Source: Toxoplasma gondii ME49 (lineage: Eukaryota > Apicomplexa > Conoidasida > Eucoccidiorida > Sarcocystidae). From it: 64,000 bases of DNA. Where the stretch lies: the NCBI RefSeq assembly GCF_000006565.2, contig NC_031479.1, positions 1,178,001 through 1,242,000 of the forward strand, written 5' to 3'. A model generated the notes under the pieces. The model did not search any database. It was not told the DNA's origin and saw only the letters and a program-made list of their open reading frames with translations. Made by a program: the position numbers and the translations under genes. Position 1 is the stretch's first letter; every line of letters begins with the position of its first letter. Shown one piece after another: positions 22,101 to 35,111 of the stretch.

Positions 22101-24637
22101 GACTGACACCCTTGAGAATGCTGTGATATGTTGCCCTATTCAGAGGCTTTTTTTTATAGCGAAGCCCTCTTCCAGAAACGTGTCATACATGAACTCTTGG
22201 CGAATTTGGTTCTTCACTTTACTCAATCATATGGGTTGTCCTGCTACTGGCTAAGAATTTTTGAATTTCTCACATGTGTCTGACTTTAACTTTAAAACAC
22301 GGTCGTCAGAGGGTTCTACATTCGTTTTCATCATCTTGAATGTGCCCTAGAAAAGCAGTCGAGCTCCCATCCGACAAAAACAACCATTCAATGCCTGAAC
22401 CAATGGTCGAACTCGTAGTGTACACTACCTACAATGTATAGTTCTCATACAGGTATAGCTACCGTTATCTACTGTGTAGCACGGAGTTTACCTTCAGTTG
22501 TTTTGTGATCGGTCTTGGATGATTGGTGGCCCATGATATGACTCTTAGTAGCACGCATCCGGCTTCTGTGGCTTCGATGTTTAGTGACCGTGCCGCCACC
22601 CCTTTTTCTTAGTAAGGGAGATGATGTGGAACGTCTGCGGCAAAATTTGCAGGTTGCTACCTAAGAGCTGTCTACACCCTTCATTTTTTGTTATGTCGTC
22701 CTGAACATGACGATGGCAGTTATCTAAGCGAAACGGATCGTTGTAATTTGTCTTGCGTCTACTGCAAACAAGCACGATCCCGAACATGTCTTCCAAAGAA
22801 ATTAAACAACACAAGGCCAAGACTCAGCGAGGAGCAGCCGGCTACGTCTGCCATTACTGATGCGTCGTGTACTTTTGTGGTGGCGCAATTTGCAGGAGCT
22901 GTGACGACTTGTGTCAGAGAGCCTTTGCTTGCAGCTGACCTCAGAGAAGATCCCAAGTACCAGACCAAGATACTATCAGGAACAAGCCTACAACTAATCG
23001 TGCCCCAACGATGACTACTCGCATTGCGATGGCACTGATCCTACTAGCATCTGAGTGGTCCTTTTCTCTCACTACAAATATGAGTGGTAACAGTAAATCA
23101 CATATCACTTGTACAATGTACCCGATGTGGAATAACATTAATGCCGTACAATTTTGAAACCCAACTTTCAGCCGGGAGGTTTGCCGGTTTTTGAGGTTTT
23201 AATGACTCCCAGGACGACGATACGGATCATGCTATCATCTGAGGAGTCTTCTATAGTTGTTAAATTGAGTGAAAACAGCAGTTCGTATATTTCGCTTACC
23301 ACCACAGTCTTCTGCTGCAGGTGACTAAGCCTCGCCAATGTCGTTACGAAGGCACCTTAGCACCTTACACCGCACAGATTCCTGTTTCCAGATGACGACT
23401 TTAAATAGAGGGGCGAAATAGCAGTTTGGAAGACTGTCACAGCGACAAGTCATACGTGTCTCCAGCAAGAGGACGTCGCAACATGACGGTGAGAAGGAAA
23501 CGAAAATGTGAAATAGGACATTCTGCCTCAAGCATGTTGCCTGTCGATTTAGCAGCCGAATGCCGAGTGCTGCTTCTGGTGCTGTTACGTGTGTGCATGC
23601 AGAGCAGCTGGCTGTCTGGTCGCTCTACACTCGTTGGAGGCAAATCGACATGCGGACCCAAACTTTGTGAAACGCGTGTTACGACTGGGAGTCTTTCTGT
23701 TTTTGTCTGATGATGTGTGTGTTTTGGTAGTTCACTTGTGTATCTGCCATAAAGGCACAGTTAGTCTGTGCGATCGGATGGTGGTTGGCTGACAGGTGTG
23801 AACACACACTTCGGGGATTGGTAACTTGTCCAGTTGCGGATTTCCGTCGCTTTGTTCCTGTGATCACTAGAACTGTGCAGCTTTGTTTCTCGGTCTTTCT
23901 TGCAAAATGGCTTAGTATCAGCCCGTCTACTCCTAGATGTGACCGTGTTCCCTACACACCCAAGTCCAGTGTCACAGGCTTTCTGGTTTCACCTCTGTAC
24001 AAACACCGTACTTCGCCCCTAACAAGCCGCTAACACTAGCTCACAAACCCCGTCAAACCCTGACCGTTTCTTTTCTCTCGTCAGAGCAGGACGATGTCTA
24101 AAGCTGAAGGCTGGTCTTCAGGAGGCGCGTTTTTGTTGCATGCAGCGTGTGGCCAAAAAGGTCATCGTTCGCCTCATTTACAAGCACAGTCGCGGATACC
24201 TCGGCCACACTTTCCTGACCGTTTTCCCAGTTCTGTTGATGTCTCGCTACATTTGTATTGTGGGAAACTATTGTCTTGTTGATGTTTTCCGTGCTTCATG
24301 CGTCGCAGTCTCTTGTTTCCGGTCTTGTGAAGCTCCGCTGGGTCTCCGACCCCAGTTTTGTCGTACGTCGTCAACTCACTGCAGCTTCATCTCTACATCG
24401 CACACCGTACCCTGAGTCTTGCTTTCTTTTTCTGTCCCCGTTTTCTTCCTGTCCTGGACCGTGCGTAGGCATGCTCTTTTTGTGGCAGGCGCCGCTCCTC
24501 CATAACGTGTTTCATCTAGCGGGCGGCCTCCATCTTTTTTCCCCTCATGTCCGACTTTTCGTTGTCTTTTCTGGCCGGTTCCCACGTCTTTTCTCTCCGC
24601 ATCAGATGCGCCTGCGCACTCCCTCTCTCTGAGCAGC
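19196..24637. other. Long spacer; possible minus-strand exons at 20.1-21.4 kb
   Basis: No gene is defensible. On the minus strand several adjacent frames (21450-21256, 21259-21062, 20995-20672, 20408-20121) read as plausible protein. One has an acceptor of the form CTCCCTGTGACAAG just upstream of 20995, but I could not join them with consistent phases, so they may be chance. The 21.5-23.4 kb part is richer in A/T and has no frame of note. The right end (about 23.8-24.6 kb) should contain the promoter and 5' leader of the plus-strand RMC1 homologue. Confidence 0.3.
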
Positions 24638-27600
24638 ATGGCTACCACGGAGGTGCATTTCTCCGGGGATCCCCCGTCTCCTCCTGCACCTGCTTCATCC
24701 GTTTCATCCTCTTGGGAGAGCTACACAGACTTCCCCAGTTCTAACCAGTGTCGCGACGACCCCTGTCGCTCTTCAGACTCCTCTGGGACCGGCATTGGAC
24801 ACCTGGAGTACTCGGCTAGAAAGCCGCCGCCTCCGCTGACAGAGGCGGAGCTGCGATACTACGCCGCCCTTCCGCCGGTGTACCTCCAGCCGCCGATCTA
24901 CTCGTGGACACCGCCTGTTCGTACGCGGTCGAGTCCCCTGCAGTTCACTCAGCAGCGGGTCCTCTTCGACGAAGTTCACCGGAAAATCATCCACCAGCAA
25001 GTCGGCTGTCCTCCGGCTGCGTTGCCCAGCTCACTCGCAGCTCAGCTCGGACCCGTAGAGAGAGACCTGTCGCCTCCGTCAACGGTTTCTGAAGCGGGGG
25101 AGCCTCAGGCCTTCCCTGGTCAGGCTCCTTTCCTCCGCGCCGCAGCACAGTCTCCTGCTTCTGTGGTCGGAGGGGCGCACACACCGCAGGCCCCGGGCTC
25201 CTGCTCCTTCCTTGTCTGTGTCGACGCTCGAGAGAGCCACAGCAACCGCGAGCGAGAACCAACTGTCGTGGATCTTGCCGACACGGCTAAGACCAAAGGC
25301 AGCGACGCTGTGATCCCCTTCAACAAAGGCCTCGCGTCCATTCTCCGCTTTTCTCCCTGCGGCCGCTACCTCCTCTACGTCGCTCCGCCGACACAGCCTT
25401 CGAGCTCCTCCTCGACGGGGGCTGCAGCCCCCGCGTGTGTCTCGCTGTCTCCAGGAGGCGCAGGAGCGCGGGCAGAGGCCGGCGCGGCGGCTTCTGGCAC
25501 AGAGACAAGGCCTGAAGTGGGGTTGGAGACACTCCACGAGGAGGTGGAAATCGGCGTTGTCGACACGGTCGCGCCGCAAGCCGAGCCGGTCGTCCTTCTC
25601 CCCCTAGATGGTGCTGGAGGAGGAGAGACAGGGAAGGACAACAGGAATGGCGGAGGCATTCTCCAAGCCTTCTGGCTCCCGTCGCTTGTCCCTGCCGAAA
25701 CGGAGGCAAACATTTGCGTCATTACGCGACAAGCAGTCGAGATTTTCACGGTAAGTGGAGAACAAGGGGACCACGGCGGAAGGGGCGGAGAGGTGCGGGC
25801 GTCGGAAAGAAAAGGGAGACGAAGTCCGACTTAGAGATCGAAAGGGAAGAGACATGAAACGGAGAAGAGAAGTGAGGTAGAGAGAAACAAGGAAATGCAC
25901 CATATAGGGAAGAAGCGAAAAGGAGAGAAACCGTTCTGCGAAGACAATTGGGAGAAAGTACGTTGTAGGAAGAGGGGAGACAGTGAGTTAGGTGGTTTGA
26001 AAGACAGGAGAAAAGCGAGATGGGAGACGACGAGAAATACGAGAGACCTGGAAAGAGAGGAAGAATGGAGACAGAAGGAAAGCAACGCAGAGAAGAGAAA
26101 CAAGCGACACATGGAAGCGAGGCGACAAGACAACAGACTCACACGTATCCCTCCAGTTGCACAAGCACAAGGACGGGAGAAGGGTGAGACCGCGTCGCCA
26201 TCGAAGACCACAGATGTTTGAGTGTTTTCCGTTGAAGTTTCCGACTCTGATGTAAAGAAACCGCGGGCACTTTGTCTCCTTTACGGACCCCAGATATGAG
26301 GGGACAACAGATTGCCGTACAGACAACTGATCTCCGTGAGTCTATTAGATTCTTTTCATGACAGAAGAACACCCGTCGCGTATTCTGCCTTTTTCTGCCT
26401 GAGTTCAGCAGTCGACCATTGATTCTTCGTGTGTCCGTGTGCGTTTTCCGCTTTTTTCCCTGTCCCCATTTCGCTTCCCCCATCCATCGTCTTCTGCTTT
26501 GGTTCGGATAGGAACTTTGCTCGCGTCGGTGTCTCGCCCTCTCATGGATTCCCTTGAGTGATCTTCTCTACACTGTTTTTTCAGTTTGTTTTCGAGCCTC
26601 CTTCGGTCCGTCGCGTTCGTCGGCTTCCGCAGGCCTGCAGCCTCGCTTGGGCGGTTCTCTGTCCCTTTCCGAATGCTTCAAACTCCGCGTTTCCGGCTCC
26701 TGTCTCCGGGTCGTCTGCGGCCGCTAGTCGGGCCCGGGGCCCAACGCGGTCGTGCATCGCAGGCACTCGACGACCAGCGGTCGCCGGCGCATTCGTCCTG
26801 GCTGTGGCGGCACGGGCGCTGCAGCCGTTTCTCCTCAAATGGAATGAAAATGGAACCCCAGGAGTTGTGAGGCTGAAAAAGCACTGCAGATCTACCACAC
26901 AGGGGAAACACCGAGCTTTCAATATGCGTGGTGAAGGGGACGATGCGCGCAGCCTTTTCTAGTTTATTTTCTTCCTTTTTTTCTTTCCCCAAGTTTAAGA
27001 CGGATCTCAAGTGTGGCAAATCACACTGGTAGCTCGTTGGGCACTGGAGTGTCAAATTATTTTCTCAAATTTTCCAAAGTCCTCAGTTGCTTTGCTAAAA
27101 TCAGGTTCTGTATATACGTGCCGACCAGAAGTCGAGCTACAACCCGTTCTCTGTGCATGCATTGAGGGAGACACATCTTTTTGTTTTCTCAAAGGAGAAA
27201 GTCGCAAGTCCCAGCTAAAGAGGCGTCGAGTGAACGGCAGTCAAAAGAACCGGTCTTGGCACTTCATTCTGTTTGCTTGCGCGGTTTTTTGAGCAGACTC
27301 TCGCGAAACTGCCAAAAATCGAGCTGAATCTCCCCCAGTGGCAAACGCTCCAGCAACAAGAAGTCCACTTCCTCCTCGTCTACGGGGTAGTCTACTGTGT
27401 CCACGTCGACCAAGCTGCCGGGCGGATTTCGATGAGAACTTTGACGGGTCTCTTGCAACCTGATATCGTCCTGGATTGCCTTCAACCAGGTAACTGGAGA
27501 GAGGCCTTCGTTTCTACCTGAGAAACCTGATGTTGTGTAGCTCTTCCTTCATTTGCATGCTAGAGCGGTGTGTTTTTCTACTTCAGCTGCTTCCGCGGTT

Positions 27601-27720
27601 TATAACCTAGATGGAAGACACACAAAACAAGCGACTGCTGCGTGAAAGGTGCAAGCGTTCTTTTTTGAAAATGCGCAAAAATCAAAACGCATGACGCAGC
27701 TTACAGACCCACAAACCCCA

Positions 27721-27762
<42 letters not shown>

Positions 27763-30700
27763 GCACATGCATGGATGCATCATCTGTGTTGCCCCCCCCA
27801 GTTCATTTGTGACTACGAGGAAAAATCGCAGTCCTAGATATCCCTTCGGACGCATTTGAGTTTCGAACGTGTCTCCGTTTGTGTATGCCTTTTTTTCGTG
27901 GGTTGCGTCACTCCGCGTTTCCGTCTCTTCTGGTTCTCAACGCATTTGTGTCTCCGGAGGGCTTCTCGGTTTTTCGCAGGTCCGATGGAGGTTTCTGTGG
28001 TAGACAACCTGATTCTCGTGCATCACCAGCGGCTGCGGTCGACGCTGATTTTCGACATCTGCGACTACCCCTCTCTGCCGACGGCGCCCTTCAGCGTTTC
28101 TCTCTCTTCGTCTGTCTCTTCTTCTCGGGCCGCCAAAACTGTTCGCGCCGTCACTCCACTCGTTCACCACAGCGTCGTCGGCAACGGACCGTCCCCTGCG
28201 TTTGAAGAGTCTGAGGGGCGAGTCAGCGAAGAGCACGGCGGGAGAGTCTCGCACCCGAAACGCAGTGTCTCGCAGCAACTCGACGACGTCGAGCTACAAA
28301 CTGTCGACTTTGGTAAAATGAAAAAGAACCTCCGACGCTCCTCTAGAGATAGAACGTTTCCTATCGATGGGTGGTCGTGTGTCGCGTTCGTCGCCACGAC
28401 TCTCTACGGGTCTGCATGTAAATCTGGCGGCTGAGCAGTCTTTCTTCGGACTCTTTTCCCCCGTCAGTCCTCGTTTGCTCCCGTCCTGCATGCACTTGTA
28501 GCTCTGGTGCGAAGGCTCCTTGTCCTTGCTGACCACAGTCTCGACCCGCAGCTCTTGTCGCCTTTCAATTTGGTCCTTCGACATGTCGTTTTCGGGGCAG
28601 TGGACCGCGTTTTCTCGCCGTCCCCTCCAAGTCTTTCGTCCCTTGTCTTGCTTCCCTTCTTGCCTTTGCTTTCTGCCTATGCTGCTTTCCTAACTCCAAC
28701 TTTTCTGTTTTATCTTTCTGGATCTTTTCCCCTTTGTCTCCTGGGTCTTCTGCAGAGAAAGCCCGTTTCGTAGGCGGCGAGTTCGTCATGGACGAGGAGG
28801 GAGGGCGCATGTACATCCTCGCTTTGAATCATGATGTGCTCATGCATCTTCTGCTGCTGGAGAGGCAGTCGTTGGTGAGTTAAGTTCTTTGTTGTTTCGC
28901 ATGGCTCTGTTCCTTCCTCTTTTCGCTCTCCTCTCAAGTCCATCTGCTGGATCTTTGCTCGGTTTCCTCGACCGCCTCTCTTTTCTGTTCTTACCTCCAG
29001 AAAGACGCGCGTGCGGTTCGTCCTGGGTCTCCTGTCAGTTCCTCATCTTCCTTCGCGTCTCTTCTACTGGCACATGCCCGTCTTCTTTCTTCTCTCCCTT
29101 GCGATTCCCTGGACCTCTGAAACTTTGGACAGCTTACCTTCTTCTGTTCTTCTGCCTCCCTCAGACTGCAGCAAAAGCGAAAATCCATGCGGTCGCTTCC
29201 TCCGAGAGTGGCGCAGTGGAAAGCAACTGTGACGTCGACGAGTTTGCGCCTGCGTTGTTTCCGTAGTCTCCATCGTTTGCGATAGAAGCCTTACGCAGTG
29301 CTATTTATTACGCAGCTCAACCATGGACGGTTCAGCCCCGGTGGAGAGTCCTGGGTTTGACATTCTGGAAACCGACTGAGCGTGTGGATTCTCACCTAGT
29401 GCCAAGAAGGTGAAGAAACGCGTCGTTGGGTACAGCGCGTCTCCTTGGGGACTCGACAGCCGTATCTTCTGTCTCCCTTTCGCACCTGACTTCCTACATT
29501 TCGACGAAACATGTTTCTTTTGGCTCTGTTTCCGCTGCAGTCCTTCGCGCTCCAAGTGATGCAGCAGCGCAGCGGGTGTCGGCGCCATGTGCTTCGTCTG
29601 CTTCAGCATGCCTTCCGGCTCCACACGCCTCTCTCGGATTTGTCGCCGGCTCTCATGCTGGTCAACCAGCGCTATCGATCTGCTGTAGAAACTGTTCCTC
29701 AAGAGGAAGTTTCCTTTCCAGGGCGCAGCCGCGCGGCGGACTTCTCTCCGGACTCGAGAGGGCCGCTAAAGTACGGGGGGGCGAGCAGGCGCGACGGGAG
29801 TGCGGCCTCTGCAGCCCAACCTGCGGGTAGAGAAGCGGCGGGCAAGAGCGAGGCGGTCGGAGCTCTGGGGCGACGCGCGGGGCCCGGTGAAGCCACGGCT
29901 GCGAGGGAGGGTGCAAAGGCAAGGGAGGCGGAATCGGCGAGCGGGAAAGGTCGGAAAACAGACGAAGGAAAAACGCGCGTTACCGTCGAACGACTCATTG
30001 CCTGGGTCGGAGATGCGACGATTGTCACAGAAAGAGACATCGTCCTCTCTGTCCTCTACCCTTACGTTGTCGAGGTGCGAATCGGGAAAAGGTCAGAGAT
30101 ATAGAGAAGAGGAGGACGCACACTGTCGCGAATCGGAAGAGAGACGGCAGATGGGTGAAGCAGGAAAAGCAGATGCGAGAGGTGGAGAGGAAAACCAAGA
30201 AAGGAAAAGACACGCAGAGCACGTAGAGCAGTTGCTGAGATGACTGCGATGACGTCTCGGTCAAGAGTTGGAACAACACAAAGGTAGAAGCAAGCAGATT
30301 CAAGAAAGTTGTAAAGGGCGAGGCGATCGGCCAGAAGAACCCAGACACCGTGGAGACGAGAGGGAGACTACAGGCCTGGGCGCATCGTGTTCTCCGCTTC
30401 CTTGTAGCTCACCTCTATCCCGTTACCCCCTTATGGCCTTCGAGTTCTTTTTGTCTTCCGCGCTCGTCGTTGGATCCTTGCCACATTGACTGGACCTCTT
30501 TCTTCTCCTTTTGCTTCCGTTCAGACTCTGGACCTGCCCCCAGGTCAGCTGCTGCTCGAAGCTGCTTTCGACTTGCCTGCGGGCACCGCTTCGTCGCTGT
30601 CGTGTGCCCTCTGTCGGAAAATTTCGTCGAGCGTTCTCCGCCCGTCTTCTGCTCTCTCTGTCCCATGTGGTTGTCCCGGCAAGTTCTGTGGGGCGATCTC

Positions 30701-32916
30701 TCGAAGCCATGAGGGCAGGGCCTTTGTGGGGTGGCGCCGAGGCACTGGTAGCCGCAGCGGGTCCTGGGAGTCCGAAGAGCCTTCGGCGTCTCCGGCTCCG
30801 AGTGCGGTTGGAGGCGAAAGGCCTGAGACTTCCTCTGAGGACTCTGGCGCCTTCTTCATCTCGGGCGTCACCGCGTGCTCGAGCGAAATTCCGTATGTCC
30901 TGAGCGCGGCCCTCGAGTACATGCGCTTGCTTCTCAGTCAGCAGGTTCTTCCCCACCGTGTGTTGCAGACCTTCATTTTCGACGCCTGCGTCTTCTTCAA
31001 GAGAGGTACGAAGCGAGAAGGGAAGAATCATGACGCGCAGAAAAGCGAGAGGCGTTCCTGTCCCTGCGGCTTGATCTTCTCGCGGGTCTCAACTTCAGGG
31101 CGAGATGTGCCGCAGAAACTGCCTCGTGGTGCTTGCGAGGAGTGTCTCTAGTATTTGAGGTGAATGGAAGCGAGGACTGGGGTGCAGACATCCCCGACCT
31201 CTTTTTCTGATTCTTCCGCGACTCACCGGTCTTCTTCCTGCAGGCGACATTCTCCGTCAACTCCTGCAGTACCATGTACTTCTTGACTCGCCTGGAATGC
31301 TGAAACGCCTGTACTTGGTTTGGCAACAGCTGCGCATGCGCCGTCGCCGCTGCCTCGCCTGTGCCAAAGACGAACGGTGGACGAGGCAAACCTGCCTAGA
31401 CATGGCGCTTCGTCAGCGAGACTGGGGAACGATTGTCGAGATTCTCATTGAACTGAAACAGGTCCGTTGTGCGGGCTGTGCTTCTCTGAATCCTTTTCGG
31501 CGTTCTCTTAACTCTCTGTTGTCCATCTTTTCCCCGATCCTCGAGGGAACGAGCAGTGTTTCTGCAGCTCGGTCTCGCCTCCTAACGAGGCCAAGCGTCT
31601 TGCAGAGACTTGTTCCTCTGCGCGTTTGCCGTGAGCTTTGGAAGGCGAATGTGCTCTTGTCTTTTCTCTTTGTTGCTGCCTTTCGCGTTTCCCGCTGTCT
31701 CTCCCGGTGCACCCTTTTGTCTGCGGAATTCATGTTCTGGTCCATTCGCCTCCTTCACGTCCTCGCTCTCTGTCGCGTTCCGCTGCCGGCAACGCGGCTG
31801 TGGCACTTCGTCGCTTGCCCGTTACCTTCGCTGTCCCTTTTCGTACCTGTCCTTCTTAGCTTTCCTCCCCTTTCTTCTCTCTTCTCTTTCATATCTGGTT
31901 TCTTCATATCCCTTCTTCGTCGCTCGTCTCCTTTTCTATGTCGTTCTGCTCTTTCGTCTCCCTGCCTTTTCGCCGCTCTCCTCCTTCGTCTCTCTTCTCT
32001 TCCACCTCTTTCCTGTTTCCTCTGTCTCACCTCTGTGTGTCGTGTCTTTCCGCTGTTTTGGTTCTCTTCTCATTTGGTCACCAGATGTCTCTCTGTCTGT
32101 CTCCGTCTGCTTCAGTACACTCGAGTGGTGCCGCTGCTGCAGCGCTACGCCGTCAGCTACTACCCTTTGCGAGATTTTCTTCGCGCAGTCGCAGCCGACG
32201 TCGAGGCGCAGCAAACTCACCCCGGTCTGCTTCAGCATATCTTGGCCTGTGTGCGGGCTTGGGTTAAGGAAGCAAGTGTGTCTGCGTCTGGCCTCGCCAT
32301 CCCGAACCTCACCGATTGCAGTCTGTGGCTCCCCCGCGATCTGACGGCTGTCGCGGCTCCGAAGCAGTTTCCTGCTTCCTTGCTGCAGGACTTCTCGGAA
32401 AAACACGCACCGAGGTCTACGAGCACGACTGAGCTGCCTGGCGAAGCCCGTGCGTCGCGCTGGGGCGGTGGCGAGAGTACGGAGGCGCGGGGAGGAGGGG
32501 AACAGAAGCGGGAGAGCTTCGACGGGGATGGGGAGCAGAAGCATTTGCAGGCAGGGGAAGCTGGAGAGACGGATGAAGGAAATGTCGAGCACGGAAGAGA
32601 CGCTAGGGAGGAGGGAGAGAAGAAGGGGAGCGGAGACGAAAAAGTGTCGAGAGTAGAGGGAGAAGAACCGGGGAAGGGCGACTCAGATGAGGGATTCGGA
32701 TTCGAAGGAGACGAACGAAGGCGAGAAGCGTTGGAACACGTGGACTGGGAAGAAATCGGAGAAGTCAGCGCCGCTATAGTGGAAGGGAGTGAAATTAGTG
32801 ACTCAGAGCACAGTGCAGACGCAATGTTCAGCTTTGAGTCGCACCATCACCTCGTCGTGACAGCCCTGGGAGATCCCCAGTATGATGAAGCGAGGAACGT
32901 GCACTTTTCTGCGTAA
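24638..32916 (+). CDS. RMC1: RMC1 (C18orf8/Mic1-domain) homologue, nine exons
   Basis: Exons: 24638-25750, 26585-26866, 27297-27489, 27980-28312, 28756-28874, 29541-30074, 30525-31005, 31244-31461 and 32116-32916. They give 1357 residues, and all junction phases agree. In animals RMC1 is a subunit of the MON1-CCZ1 guanine-nucleotide exchange factor that activates Rab7 on late endosomes. Collinear matches to the animal protein include ILRFSPCGRYLLY (propeller strand, exon 1), LAKLPKIELNLP (exon 3), SVVDNLILVHHQ and STLIFDI (exon 4), and the C-terminal Mic1 region IPYVLSAALEYMRLLL...FKRGDILRQLLQYHVL (exons 7-8). The start ATG has CAGCATGG context. The protein is about twice the animal length (roughly 650-660) because of Ser/Ala/Gly-rich inserts in exons 1, 2 and 6 and an acidic Gly/Glu tail in exon 9. 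Family assignment is strong. Complex membership in this organism is inferred. Confidence 0.88.
27724..27758. repeat. (TA)n microsatellite
   Basis: An uninterrupted run of about 17 TA units lies inside the third intron of the RMC1 homologue. Runs of this kind vary in length between strains. Confidence 0.95.
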
Positions 32917-33467
32917 TGACACGTTGGAGGATTCCCTAGGTGTCGTTATCGTACAGTATCGCTCCGCGGTTTGTCTTTCACAGTTCCTTATCTAAGTTTA
33001 TGGTGTCTACTCAGCGCTAAACTGTCTGTTTCAAAGTTAAAACGAACGACTGGATTTTCTTCATCAGTCGTCAAACCCCGAGTCAAAGCCAGGGGTGTGG
33101 CAAAAGTGCAACATGGGCCGAAATCGGTGTCCTTTAAGTCCGGTCCTGCTGCGTAGATCTCTGGATATGATTTAAAGGTGGATTTTCTCATGCCAAATCG
33201 AAGGTGTCTATGTAGCTGAGACAAGGATGTTATGTCTCATCAGACGGGGGATCACATTACAATTTGTTCATCCACGAGATGTTCAACAATGTCTTTAGCG
33301 TAGTTTGTTGCTTTGTGGCGCACGCAGAAATAAACTTCGCTAGCCTCCCAGATCAACACAGCAGACATACGACGATGCCTTCTGTTCACATGAAAAGATG
33401 CAAGCACTCATCCCTTAATACGCGGTCTCTCCATCACGACACCGGTACCGTCGCATTTGTCTGCACT

Positions 33468-33511
<44 letters not shown>

Positions 33512-35111
33512 TGTGGGTGTATCTTCGTAATTTGGATGCGTGTGACCTTTTGAATGCAGACCTTGTGGAGGGATGCAGTGGGCAGTCCCCCCCTGCGCAA
33601 GTATACAGATCAAGTGTTGCATTTTTCTTTTGTAATTGAAAAGCAGCAAAGTTCGCGCGCTATTGTGTGTCTATGCTTCAAGGAAGACAGCTGGGGCAAG
33701 AAGAAATTGTTGAAGAACAGAAAGAGTGGTCGTTAGGTAGGTGAGGCATCCGTTAACTCGGATTCGGTTTGAGAGGGAGCCTCTATTTTTCAGCTCCTTT
33801 GAGCGTCTGTTCCTGGCCTTTTTTCGTCATACAAAAGACGGGTCATCTATCAGCGCAGAATACGATATTCGTGTTGCGTCAAAAACCACTTCTTGTCAAA
33901 GAGCCGCGTAACTGCAACAGTCAGGGCTCGCCGGTCATGTCCCCCTCGGATGCACGTGTCCAACAATCAAAGCGACCCCCTATGAGTTATTGCGCAGTAG
34001 GCTCTTGTAATCAAAAGTTGATTCCAAGAGCAAAGACGAACTAGAGCAGCTGCAAACAGAAAACAGCGGTGATGTGAGGAAGCTAGAAAGTAGCCTTTCG
34101 TAGACATGAAAACTCTTTCGACTGTTCACACTTCTGATCTGGAATACAAACGCCTTCGTCGGTGAATCCCGATTGCATCTAAGAAAGGTCGTTGGTATTT
34201 GCACATATAGGCAGATATACAGTAACAAGCTGATAGCGTTACCCCGCACAGCCGCCTAGATATACCACAGAGAAACCAGACAAAACATTGGAATGCAACA
34301 CTGCCCTCGGAAGCGTCCGGTTGCAACGCGGGAATGTGTAACGCAACGAGTCGCCAAAAAACAGAGTATACGTGGAACAAATTCGAAGTCGTTCACAGTG
34401 GGGCCGAGAACGGTGAAGACCTGGTTTCTGTTAAGGTGGGGGCGAATTTTGCTTTTTTGCTCATTGCAAAAAGCATGAGATTTCATTTGTTCCTTGTCAT
34501 GTATCTCTGCTCGGGATCCGGTCGGACAACGTGTGGAAAGAGCTTCCCCGCTTGGGGGAGTTTCAAAAACCACCGGTGCAAACTGCGACATGAGTGACGT
34601 CACAAAGGCAAAATGCGTTGTGCACAGCTTGGCGGGCATTTCGTCGAAACGTTCTGTGCTTGAACTTTTCCCTGGCGAAAAACGCGTTCTATCGTTCCCT
34701 AGAGCGTCTGGGACAACTATCAGACAAGGAACAATATGTGACGCGTTGACGGCCAGACTCGTGAAAAAATGTGAGTGACACTGAGGAGTGAGATTCGCCC
34801 AACTTCGTGAATTTTCAACAAAACCGGGAAATGGAACAGAGTAGCAAGGTTTCAGATTCAGCTGTTTTACCTGGCTGTAATATTCCGTGAAAAAGTTGAC
34901 TAACATGTTTTTTCCGTTTGTTTAACCCTGACGCAATCTCCTCTAAACAAAGCGAAGTTCCTCCTTTTATTCTGGTTGGAAAGGATCTTCTGTATCTTTT
35001 TTCCATGGTAGATTCCTAATCGGATGTGGACTGACCAAGAAAACACGCCTTCAGACACCGTTGTAAAGTGTTGATTACTGCAGGTGGTCGTCGCGCTTCT
35101 CTCGTGGCAAC
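32917..35111. other. Intergenic, with (TA)n microsatellite
   Basis: The left part follows the RMC1 stop and probably contains its 3' untranslated region. A perfect (TA)n run lies at 33471-33507. A minus-strand frame of 216 codons (34906-34256) has no family similarity, an implausible Cys/Phe/Ser-rich composition and no splice support, so it is treated as chance. Upstream exons of the next plus-strand gene could lie near 35083, where the acceptor TTGATTACTGCAG precedes an open frame. Confidence 0.4.
33471..33507. repeat. (TA)n microsatellite
   Basis: A perfect TA dinucleotide run of about 37 bases in the spacer downstream of the RMC1 homologue. Confidence 0.95.

Noticed and set aside
25895..26221. 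Lys/Arg/Glu-rich plus-strand frame just after RMC1 exon 1
   Set aside because: It lies in the intron between a good donor (ACG|GTAAGT) and the acceptor at 26584, and has purine-rich intron composition.
34256..34906. Minus-strand 216-codon frame
   Set aside because: Rich in Cys, Phe and Thr with no domain, no ATG context and no splice sites; judged chance.
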